Assembly: GCA_030837935.1 (NCBI GenBank)
Contig: JAUQXU010000244.1
Span: forward strand, 1-12,338
Reading direction: 5' to 3'
DNA from: Candidatus Brocadia sp.
GTDB lineage: Bacteria; Planctomycetota; Brocadiia; Brocadiales; Brocadiaceae
DNA: 12,338 nt
This document shows, piece by piece, positions 1-7,239 of this stretch. The notes under the pieces are model-generated. The model was not told the origin of the DNA and made no database searches. It saw nothing but the letters and a program-made list of their open reading frames with translations. Every line of letters starts with the position of its first letter. Positions within the stretch are counted from its first letter, which is position 1. A program made the position numbers and the translations under genes.

Positions 1-142
1 GATTTTTCACGGATAAACATGACGTTATTATACCGGGAAAGCACCTCAAGGTCAACGATAATAATATTATTCAGGCACTACATTGAAATTCCCAAATTTA
101 ATATCTATCCATATCAATGGGTTACGACTTTTTGTTGCCTGA

Positions 143-783
143 TTTTTGCCCTTTTTCCACCTTTTTTATGACGAATTTATTGAAGTTGGGTTATACTATT
201 CAATGGCTATCAGTGCATGGAAGTCCTATCCAGGCGTTGAACCGTGGTCATTGAGGGTCAACCCTAGCAGCGGGGACCTACATCCAACTGAGACTCATGT
301 ATATGTGCATAACGTGAAAGATGTTTCTCCAGGTGCCTATCATTATTTTGTTAAAGCTCACCAATTAGAGCAACGGGCTATTGGAGACATAGTTCCTGCC
401 GTGTGGCAGATACTCGGTGGTACTTCTCAAATACTACCCGTTATTATTGGATTAAATACCATTATTGGCGGGAGGCATGGAAATATCAGTCACGTGCCTT
501 GCGATATTGTTATCTCGACATTGGACACGCCATGTCCTCTATCCGGTTAGCTGCGCACGGATTGGGGCTCTTTGTATTATTCATTGGTGGATTTTATGAT
601 GATACGATACGAAAATATCTTTGTTTTCATAAGACAGATGAGCGTCCCCTTTTGTTTTTGGTTATAGACACGAAACAACTCTTATGCTGTCCTTACAAAG
701 CTGATTATCTTATTTATGAAGGCATATCACTCATTATTCCGTATTTGTATGTTCATCGGGAGGAGGATTTGGAAAAGGGTTGA
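143..783 (+). pseudogene. SagB-type nitroreductase-like dehydrogenase, decayed remnant
   Basis: Two reading frames together encode pieces of a SagB/ThcOx-type flavin (FMN) oxidoreductase, the family that oxidises azolines in thiazole/oxazole-modified peptides and also occurs outside such clusters. The first piece (frame 2, about 143-463) has the family-like run WSLRVNPSSGDLHPTE and then PGAYHYFVKAHQLEQRA. The second (frame 1, about 463-783) has YWREAWKYQSRALRYC, DIGHAMSSIRLAAHGLGL and GGFYDD, matching the next conserved blocks. The join falls inside an N-T-I-(Y)-W-R-E-A-W motif, so a single missing base near 463 explains the shift. Frame 2 is also broken by TGA at 140-142; a weak upstream remnant (K-F-P-N-L) may extend the homology back to about 65. 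The C-terminal part after about residue D-T-K is not recognisable. Family motifs are recalled from memory. The alternative is a sequencing or assembly error at 463, but the upstream stop argues for real decay. Confidence 0.72.
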
Positions 784-922
784 TGATCCGCGTATCTCCA
801 CACTTCCCACCGATAACCTTGTACGCGATATTGAGGAAGATGAGAAATAACACTAAACAAGGATAGTGAAAATTCAAAATGGAGAAAAAAACTATAAAGC
901 GCACGGGATACGAATAAAAAAA

Positions 923-947
923 CTGTGACCTTCACAGCTTCTGTGAA
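923..947. repeat. Three alternating CTGTGA/TTCACAG half-sites
   Basis: CTGTGA (923-928), TTCACAG (931-937) and CTGTGAA (941-947) lie in a row. The middle copy can pair with either neighbour: CTGTGA-cct-TCACAG, or TTCACAG-ctt-CTGTGAA with 7 perfect pairs. This gives two mutually exclusive hairpins. The half-sites resemble CRP half-sites, but the 3-base spacing is not the CRP spacing of 6. Function is unknown. Confidence 0.5.
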
Positions 948-995
948 ATTCGCAATATCAAAAGAAAACACTTGTTTTTAGCTTGTGATGATTAT

Positions 996-1018
996 ATAAT
1001 TACGAAAAATAATTATAG
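996..1018. repeat. AT-only inverted repeat
   Basis: TATAATTA (996-1003) and TAATTATA (1011-1018) are perfect inverted copies with a 7-base loop. All pairs are A-T, so a stable RNA stem is unlikely. It could be an operator-like site or chance in AT-rich DNA. Confidence 0.3.
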
Positions 1019-1525
1019 TGATTTGATTGGCATAGCTGCAACAGAGTATCATCCATTTATAAATTGAATTATAATTACAAGGAGAGTTATATTATCCTCA
1101 AAGGTGTACTTGCCGGGTCTAAAAATTTCACCATACACGCAGATCACGTACAACCACGAATATCTTCATGCAAGATTGAATTAGTCCCTCCTAAACAGAA
1201 GCATGAAAGTTTGGCAAATAAATTCATGCTAATAGCGAATCAAAAGGCGAAATCTCTACCAGTTTTTTAATAGATGTATTTTTTTTCAGAAAGGCGGTGG
1301 ATATGAGCAAATAAATTTTATCTCAGTATCGCTGTTTTAAAGACTGTCTATGCGCGCAAATATTTTTCTATTTTGAATGTGGGATGGTAATCTTTGAGAA
1401 TGATTTTGGCAGTTTTTCCCAAGCGTACTTTAAAAAAGCTACTAAATTTAAGAATAAAATAATTGTCAAAATTGCCGATATTACAACAAAGAAATCTTAA
1501 TATTTAAAGAATGTAATTTACACGT

Positions 1526-1549
1526 TTTTTTAATTTTTAAATTAAAAAA
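1526..1549. repeat. 11-bp perfect AT palindrome just before the export-gene ribosome-binding site
   Basis: TTTTTTAATTT (1526-1536) and AAATTAAAAAA (1539-1549) are perfect inverted copies separated by TT. The right arm overlaps the first bases of the ribosome-binding site of the export gene. In RNA it could form a weak A-U stem next to the initiation region. As DNA it may be a promoter-proximal or operator-like element. Its AT-only composition means chance cannot be excluded. Confidence 0.4.
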
Positions 1550-1554
1550 GGTGG
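1548..1554 (+). promoter_or_regulatory. Ribosome-binding site that decides the export-gene start
   Basis: AAGGTGG lies 5 bases before ATG at 1560. A GTG codon within this motif, at 1551, would be an alternative start, but it has only an A-run upstream and would place the Shine-Dalgarno inside the gene. ATG 1560 is therefore preferred. Confidence 0.6.
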
Positions 1555-1559
1555 CAAAG

Positions 1560-2408
1560 ATGATCAGAAATGCTATTGTAGTTTTGCTCATATCATGCAG
1601 TATTTTTATCACATTATCATCATTATGCTGCGCTGATGAGTCTAACGAACAGCAATACACAGTCGGCTTGGGCGATGTAATTGACATAAACGTACTCGGT
1701 CATGACGAACTTAAGACTAAAGCGCCCGTAACATCGGATGGTTTAATATCTTTTCCTTATATTGGCAGCATTAATGTTAAGGGTTTGAGTTTGTCAGATA
1801 TTGAAAAGGAAATATCAAAAAGGCTTTCCGGTAGTTATATAAAATATCCAGTTGTATCTGTGACCTTGACGAGGTATGAGGCCGTAATCTTTTTTGTATA
1901 TGGTGAGGTTAAAAATCCTGGAAAATATATTCTTGAGAGCAATATGACAGTATTAAAAGCCATCTCAACGGCTGGGGGCATTACTGCCGATGGTCTTTAT
2001 GGCAAAGTAAAACTCAGACGTAAACAGAAGGGTGGAAAGGAATACAAGGAAATAACTATTGATCTTAAAAATACGACAGAAAGTACTATGAACTGCGATA
2101 TGCCCATCGAGGACGAGGATATAGTCGTTGTTGAACGCAGCAAAGATTTCTTTGTATATGGTGAAGTTATGAGACCAGGCAAATACACCCTTGTGGATAA
2201 TATGACCGTCCTTAGAGCAATATCCGTTGCCGGAGGCTTCGCGAAATTTGGTTCTCCCGACAGGGTCAAGATACTCAGAACAGTTCCTGGTAAAGTGGGA
2301 TATGAAAATATCAAAGTTGATATAAAAGGCGCTGTAAAGGGTGAAGTTGGTAAAGATATTGGTTTACAATCAGAAGATATAGTAATAGTGATGGAAGGAA
2401 TTCTTTAA
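1560..2408 (+). CDS. Polysaccharide export protein (Wza/OPX family) with two SLBB domains
   Basis: Periplasmic/outer-membrane polysaccharide export protein of the Wza (OPX) family, which conducts the finished polymer across the outer membrane. The 282-residue product begins with a hydrophobic signal peptide (residues 1-25, likely cut after C-C-A). The cysteines at 23-24 are not in a good lipobox, so lipidation is uncertain. A Poly_export domain follows (about 33-105: YTVGLGDVIDINVLG, then GLISFPYIGSINVKGLS). Next come two SLBB domains at about 111-195 and 197-279, both starting FFVYGEV and continuing PGKY..NMTVL.AIS.AGG. The protein stops right after SLBB2, so the C-terminal amphipathic helix that forms the Wza outer-membrane pore is absent. 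It is therefore shorter than E. coli Wza (about 380 residues). It is followed after 9 bp by the co-polymerase gene. The family assignment is firm; the pore architecture is inferred. Confidence 0.93.
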   Translation: MIRNAIVVLLISCSIFITLSSLCCADESNEQQYTVGLGDVIDINVLGHDELKTKAPVTSDGLISFPYIGSINVKGLSLSDIEKEISKRLSGSYIKYPVVSVTLTRYEAVIFFVYGEVKNPGKYILESNMTVLKAISTAGGITADGLYGKVKLRRKQKGGKEYKEITIDLKNTTESTMNCDMPIEDEDIVVVERSKDFFVYGEVMRPGKYTLVDNMTVLRAISVAGGFAKFGSPDRVKILRTVPGKVGYENIKVDIKGAVKGEVGKDIGLQSEDIVIVMEGIL

Positions 2409-2417
2409 GGGGGAGAT

Positions 2418-4085
2418 ATGGATTTAAATTTTCCTGGAAGCAACTTGCGTGATTATATAAGAACTATATTCAGACATAAGGCCGTTATTATAACCACATT
2501 TATAACGGTAACACTAAGTGCGATTGTTGGGCTGGAACTTCAGACGCCAAAATATGAGTCCAAGGTTAAGTTGCTTATCTCCGCGCAAAAACAGGTTGAA
2601 TCTCCTTATTATAGGGGTCTTGGGTATGGGGTAGGGGGTGGAATATCTACTACCCAAAGCGAGATCGTTACTTCAAACCCTGTCATTGAACGTGCAGTAA
2701 AGGTACTTAAACTCGACGAACGTCCATCTGATTATGAGAAGAATTTTTGTTCTCCGCTTAGAGCATGGGCAATAGATTTAAGACAAAAGATGAATGAGAT
2801 GTTGAAAAAGGCATCAGAGCTAGAGCGTTTTTTACCTGAGCAGGACGCTACTCTTTCTCAGACCGAAAATACTGGCGGAAGATCATCTGTCGCGAAAGAA
2901 ATACCGTGGCAGGCTGATTCTTTTCGATGGGCGGTAGAAGGTCTAAAAGGCAGGATAAAAGTTGCGCCAATAGCAGGCTCTGATTTGTTTACGATAAGCG
3001 TTAAGGACTTTAGCCCTGTCGCTGCTGCAACGATTGCCAATGTGGTAAGTCGCTCATATATTATTTTTGACCTTGAACAACAAATGGCTGAATTCCAGCT
3101 GCAATATGGAGAAAAACATCCGATTGTAGTGCAATTAGGAAATGGTATAGATAAGATGACCAAAAACCTCACGGGTGGGACACTTCCCGCTATCGAGGCT
3201 ATTGGTCCGGCGAGTGTCAAGATTGTTGAACAGGCTCTAGTACCTATTGTACCGACAGGAAAGAGTAAACGTCTCATTCTGCTGCTTGCCATTGGCATGA
3301 GTCTTTTTTTAGGGGTTATACTTGCCTTTGGATTTGAATATATCGACCAGACCTTTAAGTCGCCACAGGATGTAGAAACTTTTCTCAACTTACCACTTTT
3401 AGGCTCTATTCCAAAGAAAGGGTTTAGAGATAACAAATTGATTGCAGATTCAAAACGAATGTCTGCCTTCATTCCTCCCTATCAGAACCTTTCTGATCAG
3501 ATATATCTCTTGATGAAAGATAAAAATCTAAAGTCTATTTTGGTAACCGCTGCTTTGCCTTTAGAAGGTTCTACCACCATTACTGCCAATCTCGTCAATT
3601 TCTTATCTAACAAAGCAGGCCATAAGGTGATGGTTATTGATGCGAACTTAAAGGCGCCAGCAATACACAAAGTCTTTAACATTTCTGATAACACAGGTCT
3701 TGCAAATGTACTTGAAGGTAAAATCTCATGGGAAAAGGCGGCTCAAGATTTAGGTCCTAATTTGACAGTATTACCCGCTGGTAATACCTCACTTAATCCA
3801 ACACCCCTTTTAGATTCCACCCGCATGGCCAATGTAATCAAAGCTGCCAAAGAAAAGTACGAGTTAGTTTTTATTGATTATGCAAACTTAAGGAGTTTTA
3901 AAGATGCATGTGTCCTTTCCCCGTATTTAGACGGAATTATCCTGGTTGTGAATGAAGGAAAGACCAGACACCATACAATAAAGCCGTTACTTGCACCTTT
4001 GAAGCATAAAAAAGCCAACCTGCTTGGTGTTATTTTGAAAAATCGCACGTATGCGATTCCAAAGATGATTTATGAAAGATTATAG
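2418..4085 (+). CDS. Wzc-like chain-length regulator with degenerate BY-kinase domain
   Basis: Inner-membrane polysaccharide co-polymerase that would set chain length and couple polymerisation to the export channel. Start: ATG preceded by GGGGGAG. An N-terminal Wzz-type domain has TM1 at about 22-39 and TM2 at about 285-308, with a short periplasmic segment that includes YGEKHPIVVQL. A cytoplasmic CpsD/CapB-like P-loop domain follows (about 370-555). Its Walker A region reads P-L-E-G-S-T-T (381-387) where the family has G-E-G-K-S-T, so the lysine and the first glycine are missing. Walker A' reads IDANLKAP, with D408 kept but the second Asp replaced by N410. Walker B keeps D487 but lacks the usual proline (DYAN). 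There is no C-terminal tyrosine cluster, only Y545 and Y552 in an NRTYAIPKMIYERL tail. I infer a pseudokinase. Stop and start spacing shows co-transcription with the upstream export gene. Confidence 0.9.
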   Translation: MDLNFPGSNLRDYIRTIFRHKAVIITTFITVTLSAIVGLELQTPKYESKVKLLISAQKQVESPYYRGLGYGVGGGISTTQSEIVTSNPVIERAVKVLKLDERPSDYEKNFCSPLRAWAIDLRQKMNEMLKKASELERFLPEQDATLSQTENTGGRSSVAKEIPWQADSFRWAVEGLKGRIKVAPIAGSDLFTISVKDFSPVAAATIANVVSRSYIIFDLEQQMAEFQLQYGEKHPIVVQLGNGIDKMTKNLTGGTLPAIEAIGPASVKIVEQALVPIVPTGKSKRLILLLAIGMSLFLGVILAFGFEYIDQTFKSPQDVETFLNLPLLGSIPKKGFRDNKLIADSKRMSAFIPPYQNLSDQIYLLMKDKNLKSILVTAALPLEGSTTITANLVNFLSNKAGHKVMVIDANLKAPAIHKVFNISDNTGLANVLEGKISWEKAAQDLGPNLTVLPAGNTSLNPTPLLDSTRMANVIKAAKEKYELVFIDYANLRSFKDACVLSPYLDGIILVVNEGKTRHHTIKPLLAPLKHKKANLLGVILKNRTYAIPKMIYERL

Positions 4086-4250
4086 TTTAAAGGTTTCCTG
4101 CTGGACAGATTCTGAATCGTGACGCAAGTAAGAAGGTTGGATATGTTTTCTTCCCAAAGATCATATTTGGCCTGTATACCTGACTTGAGTGTAAGTTATA
4201 TAGATTCTTGATAATAAGTTCTTTGATGAAAAGAGTCGGAGTGCATTGGT

Positions 4251-5663
4251 GTGAAGGCAATAATCCTTGCAGGGGGTAGTGGTGAAAGGCTCTGGCCATT
4301 GTCCAGAAAAAACTATCCAAAACAATTCCTGAAACTAAACGGAGATAAATCTCTTTTACAACAGACGGTAGAGAGACTTTTAAATGTAGTCTCTGCTGAA
4401 GATATTATTGTATTAACAAATAATACCTATAAATTCCATGTCTTATCAGATGTAAATTCTTTACCTCTGTTCAATCAGCAAGCAACAAACAGCCATATAA
4501 TTCTCGAACCTGCATGCAGAAATACAGCACCTGCCATTGCGCTTGGAGTTAAATATTGTATGGAAAAGCTTGGCTGTAAAAAAGACGAAGTTGTATTCTT
4601 ATCGCCTTCAGACCATATAATAAGACCAGCTGGTAGATTCGCAGAATATATGAGACTTGCAGAGGAAATAGCCAGAAAAGGTTCTATAGTAACCTTTGGC
4701 GTAAAACCCGATAAACCTGAAACCGGCTATGGATACATCAGATCCGGTAGTCTGCAATCAACAGACGGTGGTAAGAATTATTTTAAAGCAGAGGACTTTA
4801 CGGAGAAACCTGATAATGAAACTGCAAAACAGTATATAAAAGAGGGGACTTATTTCTGGAACTCCGGTATGTTTGCTTTTTGCATAGGAACGATAATTGA
4901 GGAGATGAACCGCTATGCACCAGAAATAGGGGGAATGATGGATTTGAGTTTTGAAGATATGTTATCCGGTTTCGATCAGATGCCAAACATCTCCATAGAT
5001 TATGCAGTTATGGAAAAATCAGACAGGGTGGTAATGCTACCTTTTGATCTGTACTGGAACGACATAGGCTCATGGGATTCTTTATATGATGTTCTGGATA
5101 AGGATGAAAACGATAATGTAATAAAAGGCGATGTCCTGACAATAAACACAAGGGGTACCCTTATCCTTGGTAATAAAAGGCACATAGCAACAATAGGGTT
5201 AGAGAATTGTCTAGTCGTTGAAACTGATGATGCCATACTGATTGCAAAAAAGGGAGAGGCTCAAAGGGTAAAAGCTATAGTAAATAAACTGAAGGAAGAT
5301 GCGCGAATTGAAGCAGACGAACATGTTATTACTTACAGACCGTGGGGAAGCTATACAATTCTTGAGAAAGGGCCACGGTACAAAATAAAACGGATAGTAG
5401 TGAATCCGAATGAAAAACTAAGTCTCCAAATGCATTATCACCGGTCCGAACACTGGGTAGTAATAAAAGGAAGTGCAAAGGTGACCATAGGTGATAAAGC
5501 GATGTTTATCCATGAAAACGAATCTGCGTATGTTCCGAAGTCAACTTTGCACAGACTTGAAAACCCTGGTAAAGTGCCATTAGAGATAATTGAGGTCCAG
5601 AATGGAGAGTACATGGGCGAAGACGATATTGTAAGATGTGAAGATATTTATGATAGAATATAA
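4251..5663 (+). CDS. manC: Bifunctional mannose-1-phosphate guanylyltransferase / mannose-6-phosphate isomerase
   Basis: Cytoplasmic type II bifunctional enzyme (ManC/AlgA/CpsB family). It interconverts fructose-6-phosphate and mannose-6-phosphate and makes GDP-mannose from mannose-1-phosphate and GTP. The 470 residues match the family length. The N-terminal nucleotidyltransferase domain begins MKAIILAGGSGERLWPLSR (G8 to R19 is the pyrophosphorylase signature) and has FTEKPD at 183-188. The C-terminal cupin domain has the metal-binding isomerase motif QMHYHRSEHW at 393-402, and its PWGSY entry motif is near 365. The start is GTG with GGAG nine bases upstream, placed exactly at the family start. 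It lies 165 bp after the chain-length gene. It feeds the GDP-mannose dehydratase next door; the phosphomannomutase (ManB) needed between its two reactions is not in the window. Confidence 0.96.
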   Translation: MKAIILAGGSGERLWPLSRKNYPKQFLKLNGDKSLLQQTVERLLNVVSAEDIIVLTNNTYKFHVLSDVNSLPLFNQQATNSHIILEPACRNTAPAIALGVKYCMEKLGCKKDEVVFLSPSDHIIRPAGRFAEYMRLAEEIARKGSIVTFGVKPDKPETGYGYIRSGSLQSTDGGKNYFKAEDFTEKPDNETAKQYIKEGTYFWNSGMFAFCIGTIIEEMNRYAPEIGGMMDLSFEDMLSGFDQMPNISIDYAVMEKSDRVVMLPFDLYWNDIGSWDSLYDVLDKDENDNVIKGDVLTINTRGTLILGNKRHIATIGLENCLVVETDDAILIAKKGEAQRVKAIVNKLKEDARIEADEHVITYRPWGSYTILEKGPRYKIKRIVVNPNEKLSLQMHYHRSEHWVVIKGSAKVTIGDKAMFIHENESAYVPKSTLHRLENPGKVPLEIIEVQNGEYMGEDDIVRCEDIYDRI

Positions 5664-5800
5664 ACTCCAAAAACAGTGCTACCCAAAAGCAATAATGTCC
5701 GATGTTTAAATTAAATGTTAGGAAATTCAGACTTTCTGGTTGTGCTGGTTTTGTGAGGTATAGACAATTGTATTTATTAACACTCCCCCCTTGCCCTTTT

Positions 5801-5837
5801 GACTTCGGCGTGAGAGTTCAGCAGAACGCGCTCAGTC
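5801..5837. repeat. GC-richer imperfect palindrome in the manC-gmd gap
   Basis: TGAG-a-GTTC-agca-GAAC-gcg-CTCA (5811-5834) can fold into a two-part stem with a four-base loop. The stem is flanked by GACT (5801-5804) and AGTC (5834-5837). The stretch is clearly richer in GC than the surrounding gap. It reminds me of the dispersed intergenic palindromes with a TTCGACTTCGCTCAG-like core seen in many bacterial genomes, but in an eroded form; that resemblance is from memory. It is not followed by a T-run, so it is not an intrinsic terminator. Confidence 0.4.
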
Positions 5838-5943
5838 GAGTGATAAAGAGGAGATAGTGGTATTTTACCCTCTAAAAAGATGGGATAAAAGGGTGTGTAA
5901 TGAGTCTGTTCTCGTAACCAAAATATTTAATAGGGAAAAAATC

Positions 5944-7098
5944 GTGAAAAAGGCGCTAGTAACCGGAATTACTGGACAGGATGGTTCGTACCTGGCAGAG
6001 TTCTTACTTTTTAAAGGTTACGAAGTGCATGGGATTATAAGAAGGGCATCGACATTTAATACCCATCGAATAGATCATATTTATGTCGACCCACATATCC
6101 CTAATGTAAAACTTTTTCTTCATTACGGAGATCTTTCAGACCCTGGTCTTATAACTGAAATCATATGGAACATAAAACCAGATGAGATATATCATCTGGG
6201 GGCACAAACCCATGTAAAGGTTTCTTTTGATATGCCTGAATTTACCGGAAACATAACTGGTTTAGGGACTACACGCATTTTGGAGGCTATAAGAAGGAGT
6301 GGTATAAAAACCAGATTCTATCAGGCATCATCTTCGGAAATGTTTGGAGCGTCTTCCCCTCCTCAAAATGAGAAAACCCCTTTTTATCCCAGAAGTCCTT
6401 ACGCTATAGCAAAACTTTATGCCTACTGGATGACAGTTAACTATAGAGAGGGCTATGGGCTTTTTGCTTGTAATGGAATACTTTTTAATCATGAGAGTCC
6501 CCGGAGAGGAGAGACATTTGTGACAAGAAAAATTACAAGAGCGATTGCCAATATCCTTGCCGGCAAGCAGAAAAAAATATTTCTCGGAAATTTGAATGCA
6601 AAAAGAGATTGGGGTTTTGCTCCTGAGTATGTGGAGGCGATGTGGCTTATGGCACAGCAAGATGAACCAGATGATTATGTGATAGGTACTGGAGAGAGTT
6701 ACTCTGTAAGAGAATTTGCAGAAAAAGCATACAAATATGCAGGTATAGAAATAGAATGGAAAGGGGAAGGAATACAAGAGAAAGGGTTCATCAAAAATAT
6801 CGATAAAAGGTGGAAAAACAATCTTAAAGCAGGGGATGTATTGATAGAAGTCGATCCTAAATATTTTCGCCCGACTGAAGTTGAGCATCTTAAGTCAGAT
6901 ATAACAAAGGCAAAACAGAAACTTAAGTGGCAGCCAAGGACTACTTTTGATGAGCTGATAAAAATCATGGTTGATTATGATATGCAGCTTATGGGACTTA
7001 ATCCTCGTGGAGAAGGAAAAGAAATTTCAAAGAAAAAAGGATTTGAATATACAGACCACGATTTTTCATTTTATGAGAAGATAAGAGAGGGGTGTTAG
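5944..7098 (+). CDS. gmd: GDP-mannose 4,6-dehydratase
   Basis: Cytoplasmic NADP-dependent short-chain dehydrogenase-type enzyme that converts GDP-mannose to GDP-4-keto-6-deoxymannose, the branch point to GDP-L-fucose and GDP-rhamnose. The 384-residue form begins KKALVTGITGQDGSYLAE, the nucleotide-binding start of the family (G8, G11, G14). It shows EIYHLGAQTHVKVSF, then QASSSEMFG with S131/E132 (Ser replaces the usual catalytic Thr next to Glu), the YxxxK pair Y153 and K157 in SPYAIAK, and NHESPRRGETFVTRKI. The C-terminal half carries FRPTEVEHLKSD and KLKWQPRTTF, typical of Gmd. GTG 5944 has AGGGA seven bases upstream and matches the family start. An in-frame GTG at 5857 with AGGAG only three bases away would add 29 residues with no family resemblance. 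The gene pairs with the GDP-fucose synthase downstream. Confidence 0.95.
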   Translation: MKKALVTGITGQDGSYLAEFLLFKGYEVHGIIRRASTFNTHRIDHIYVDPHIPNVKLFLHYGDLSDPGLITEIIWNIKPDEIYHLGAQTHVKVSFDMPEFTGNITGLGTTRILEAIRRSGIKTRFYQASSSEMFGASSPPQNEKTPFYPRSPYAIAKLYAYWMTVNYREGYGLFACNGILFNHESPRRGETFVTRKITRAIANILAGKQKKIFLGNLNAKRDWGFAPEYVEAMWLMAQQDEPDDYVIGTGESYSVREFAEKAYKYAGIEIEWKGEGIQEKGFIKNIDKRWKNNLKAGDVLIEVDPKYFRPTEVEHLKSDITKAKQKLKWQPRTTFDELIKIMVDYDMQLMGLNPRGEGKEISKKKGFEYTDHDFSFYEKIREGC

Positions 7099-7177
7099 TT
7101 GTTGTGTATTTGAGGTTATTTATAGTTGTTCTTAAAGGCGCCTAAATGCATTTTGATTATTAATTTTATTTCATCAG

Positions 7178-7193
7178 TTAAATCTCGATTTAA
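7178..7193. repeat. TTAAATC-TC-GATTTAA inverted repeat before the fucose synthase gene
   Basis: A perfect 7-bp inverted repeat with a two-base spacer in the 141-bp gap between gmd and the next gene. The same gap also has the 8-bp palindrome AGGCGCCT at 7136-7143. Both could be operator-type sites, and neither has a terminator T-run. Chance is possible in AT-rich DNA. Confidence 0.35.
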
Positions 7194-7239
7194 GAATAAC
7201 AATAAATAACCATGAATGACAACAAACTGCCTAATAGCC

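Larger units (their letters stand above)
784..1525. other. Gene-poor spacer between the SagB remnant and the export genes
   Basis: About 740 bp without a supportable gene. A short open frame at 782-850 directly after the SagB remnant (D-D-P-R-I-S-T-L) may be more decayed coding sequence. An open frame at 1064-1270 begins with TTG, has no ribosome-binding site at the right distance and resembles no family I know. A good Shine-Dalgarno-like AAGGAGAG at 1079-1086 is not followed by a start codon. The stretch is AT-rich and holds two small hairpin-forming repeats, listed separately. It probably contains the promoter of the export operon, but I could not identify a convincing -35/-10 pair. Confidence 0.5.

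Noticed and set aside
923..937. CRP-type operator TGTGA...TCACA
   Set aside because: Spacing between half-sites is 3 instead of 6 bases.
753..971. Antisense open frame over the end of the SagB remnant
   Set aside because: No start signal and no family resemblance; biased low-complexity hydrophobic composition typical of a chance frame.
1028..1044. TTGGCAT...TGC as a sigma-54 promoter
   Set aside because: The GG and GC elements are about three bases too close for a -24/-12 site.
1064..1270. 68-codon open frame in the gene-free region
   Set aside because: It starts with TTG, lacks a ribosome-binding site at a proper distance, and its product resembles no family I know.
1463..1503. Possible sigma-70 promoter before the export operon (TTGTCA or TTGCCG with CTTAAT/TAATAT)
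   Set aside because: Spacings are 18-20 or more bases and both boxes match weakly, so no pair is convincing.
2858..3472. 204-codon antisense open frame inside the Wzc-like gene
   Set aside because: Shadow of a strongly supported gene on the other strand; no motifs or start signal.
6328..6888. 186-codon antisense open frame inside gmd
   Set aside because: Shadow of gmd, whose motifs are clear in the forward frame.
7132..7146. Intrinsic terminator after gmd at the AGGCGCCT palindrome
   Set aside because: The palindrome has no loop and no following T-run.
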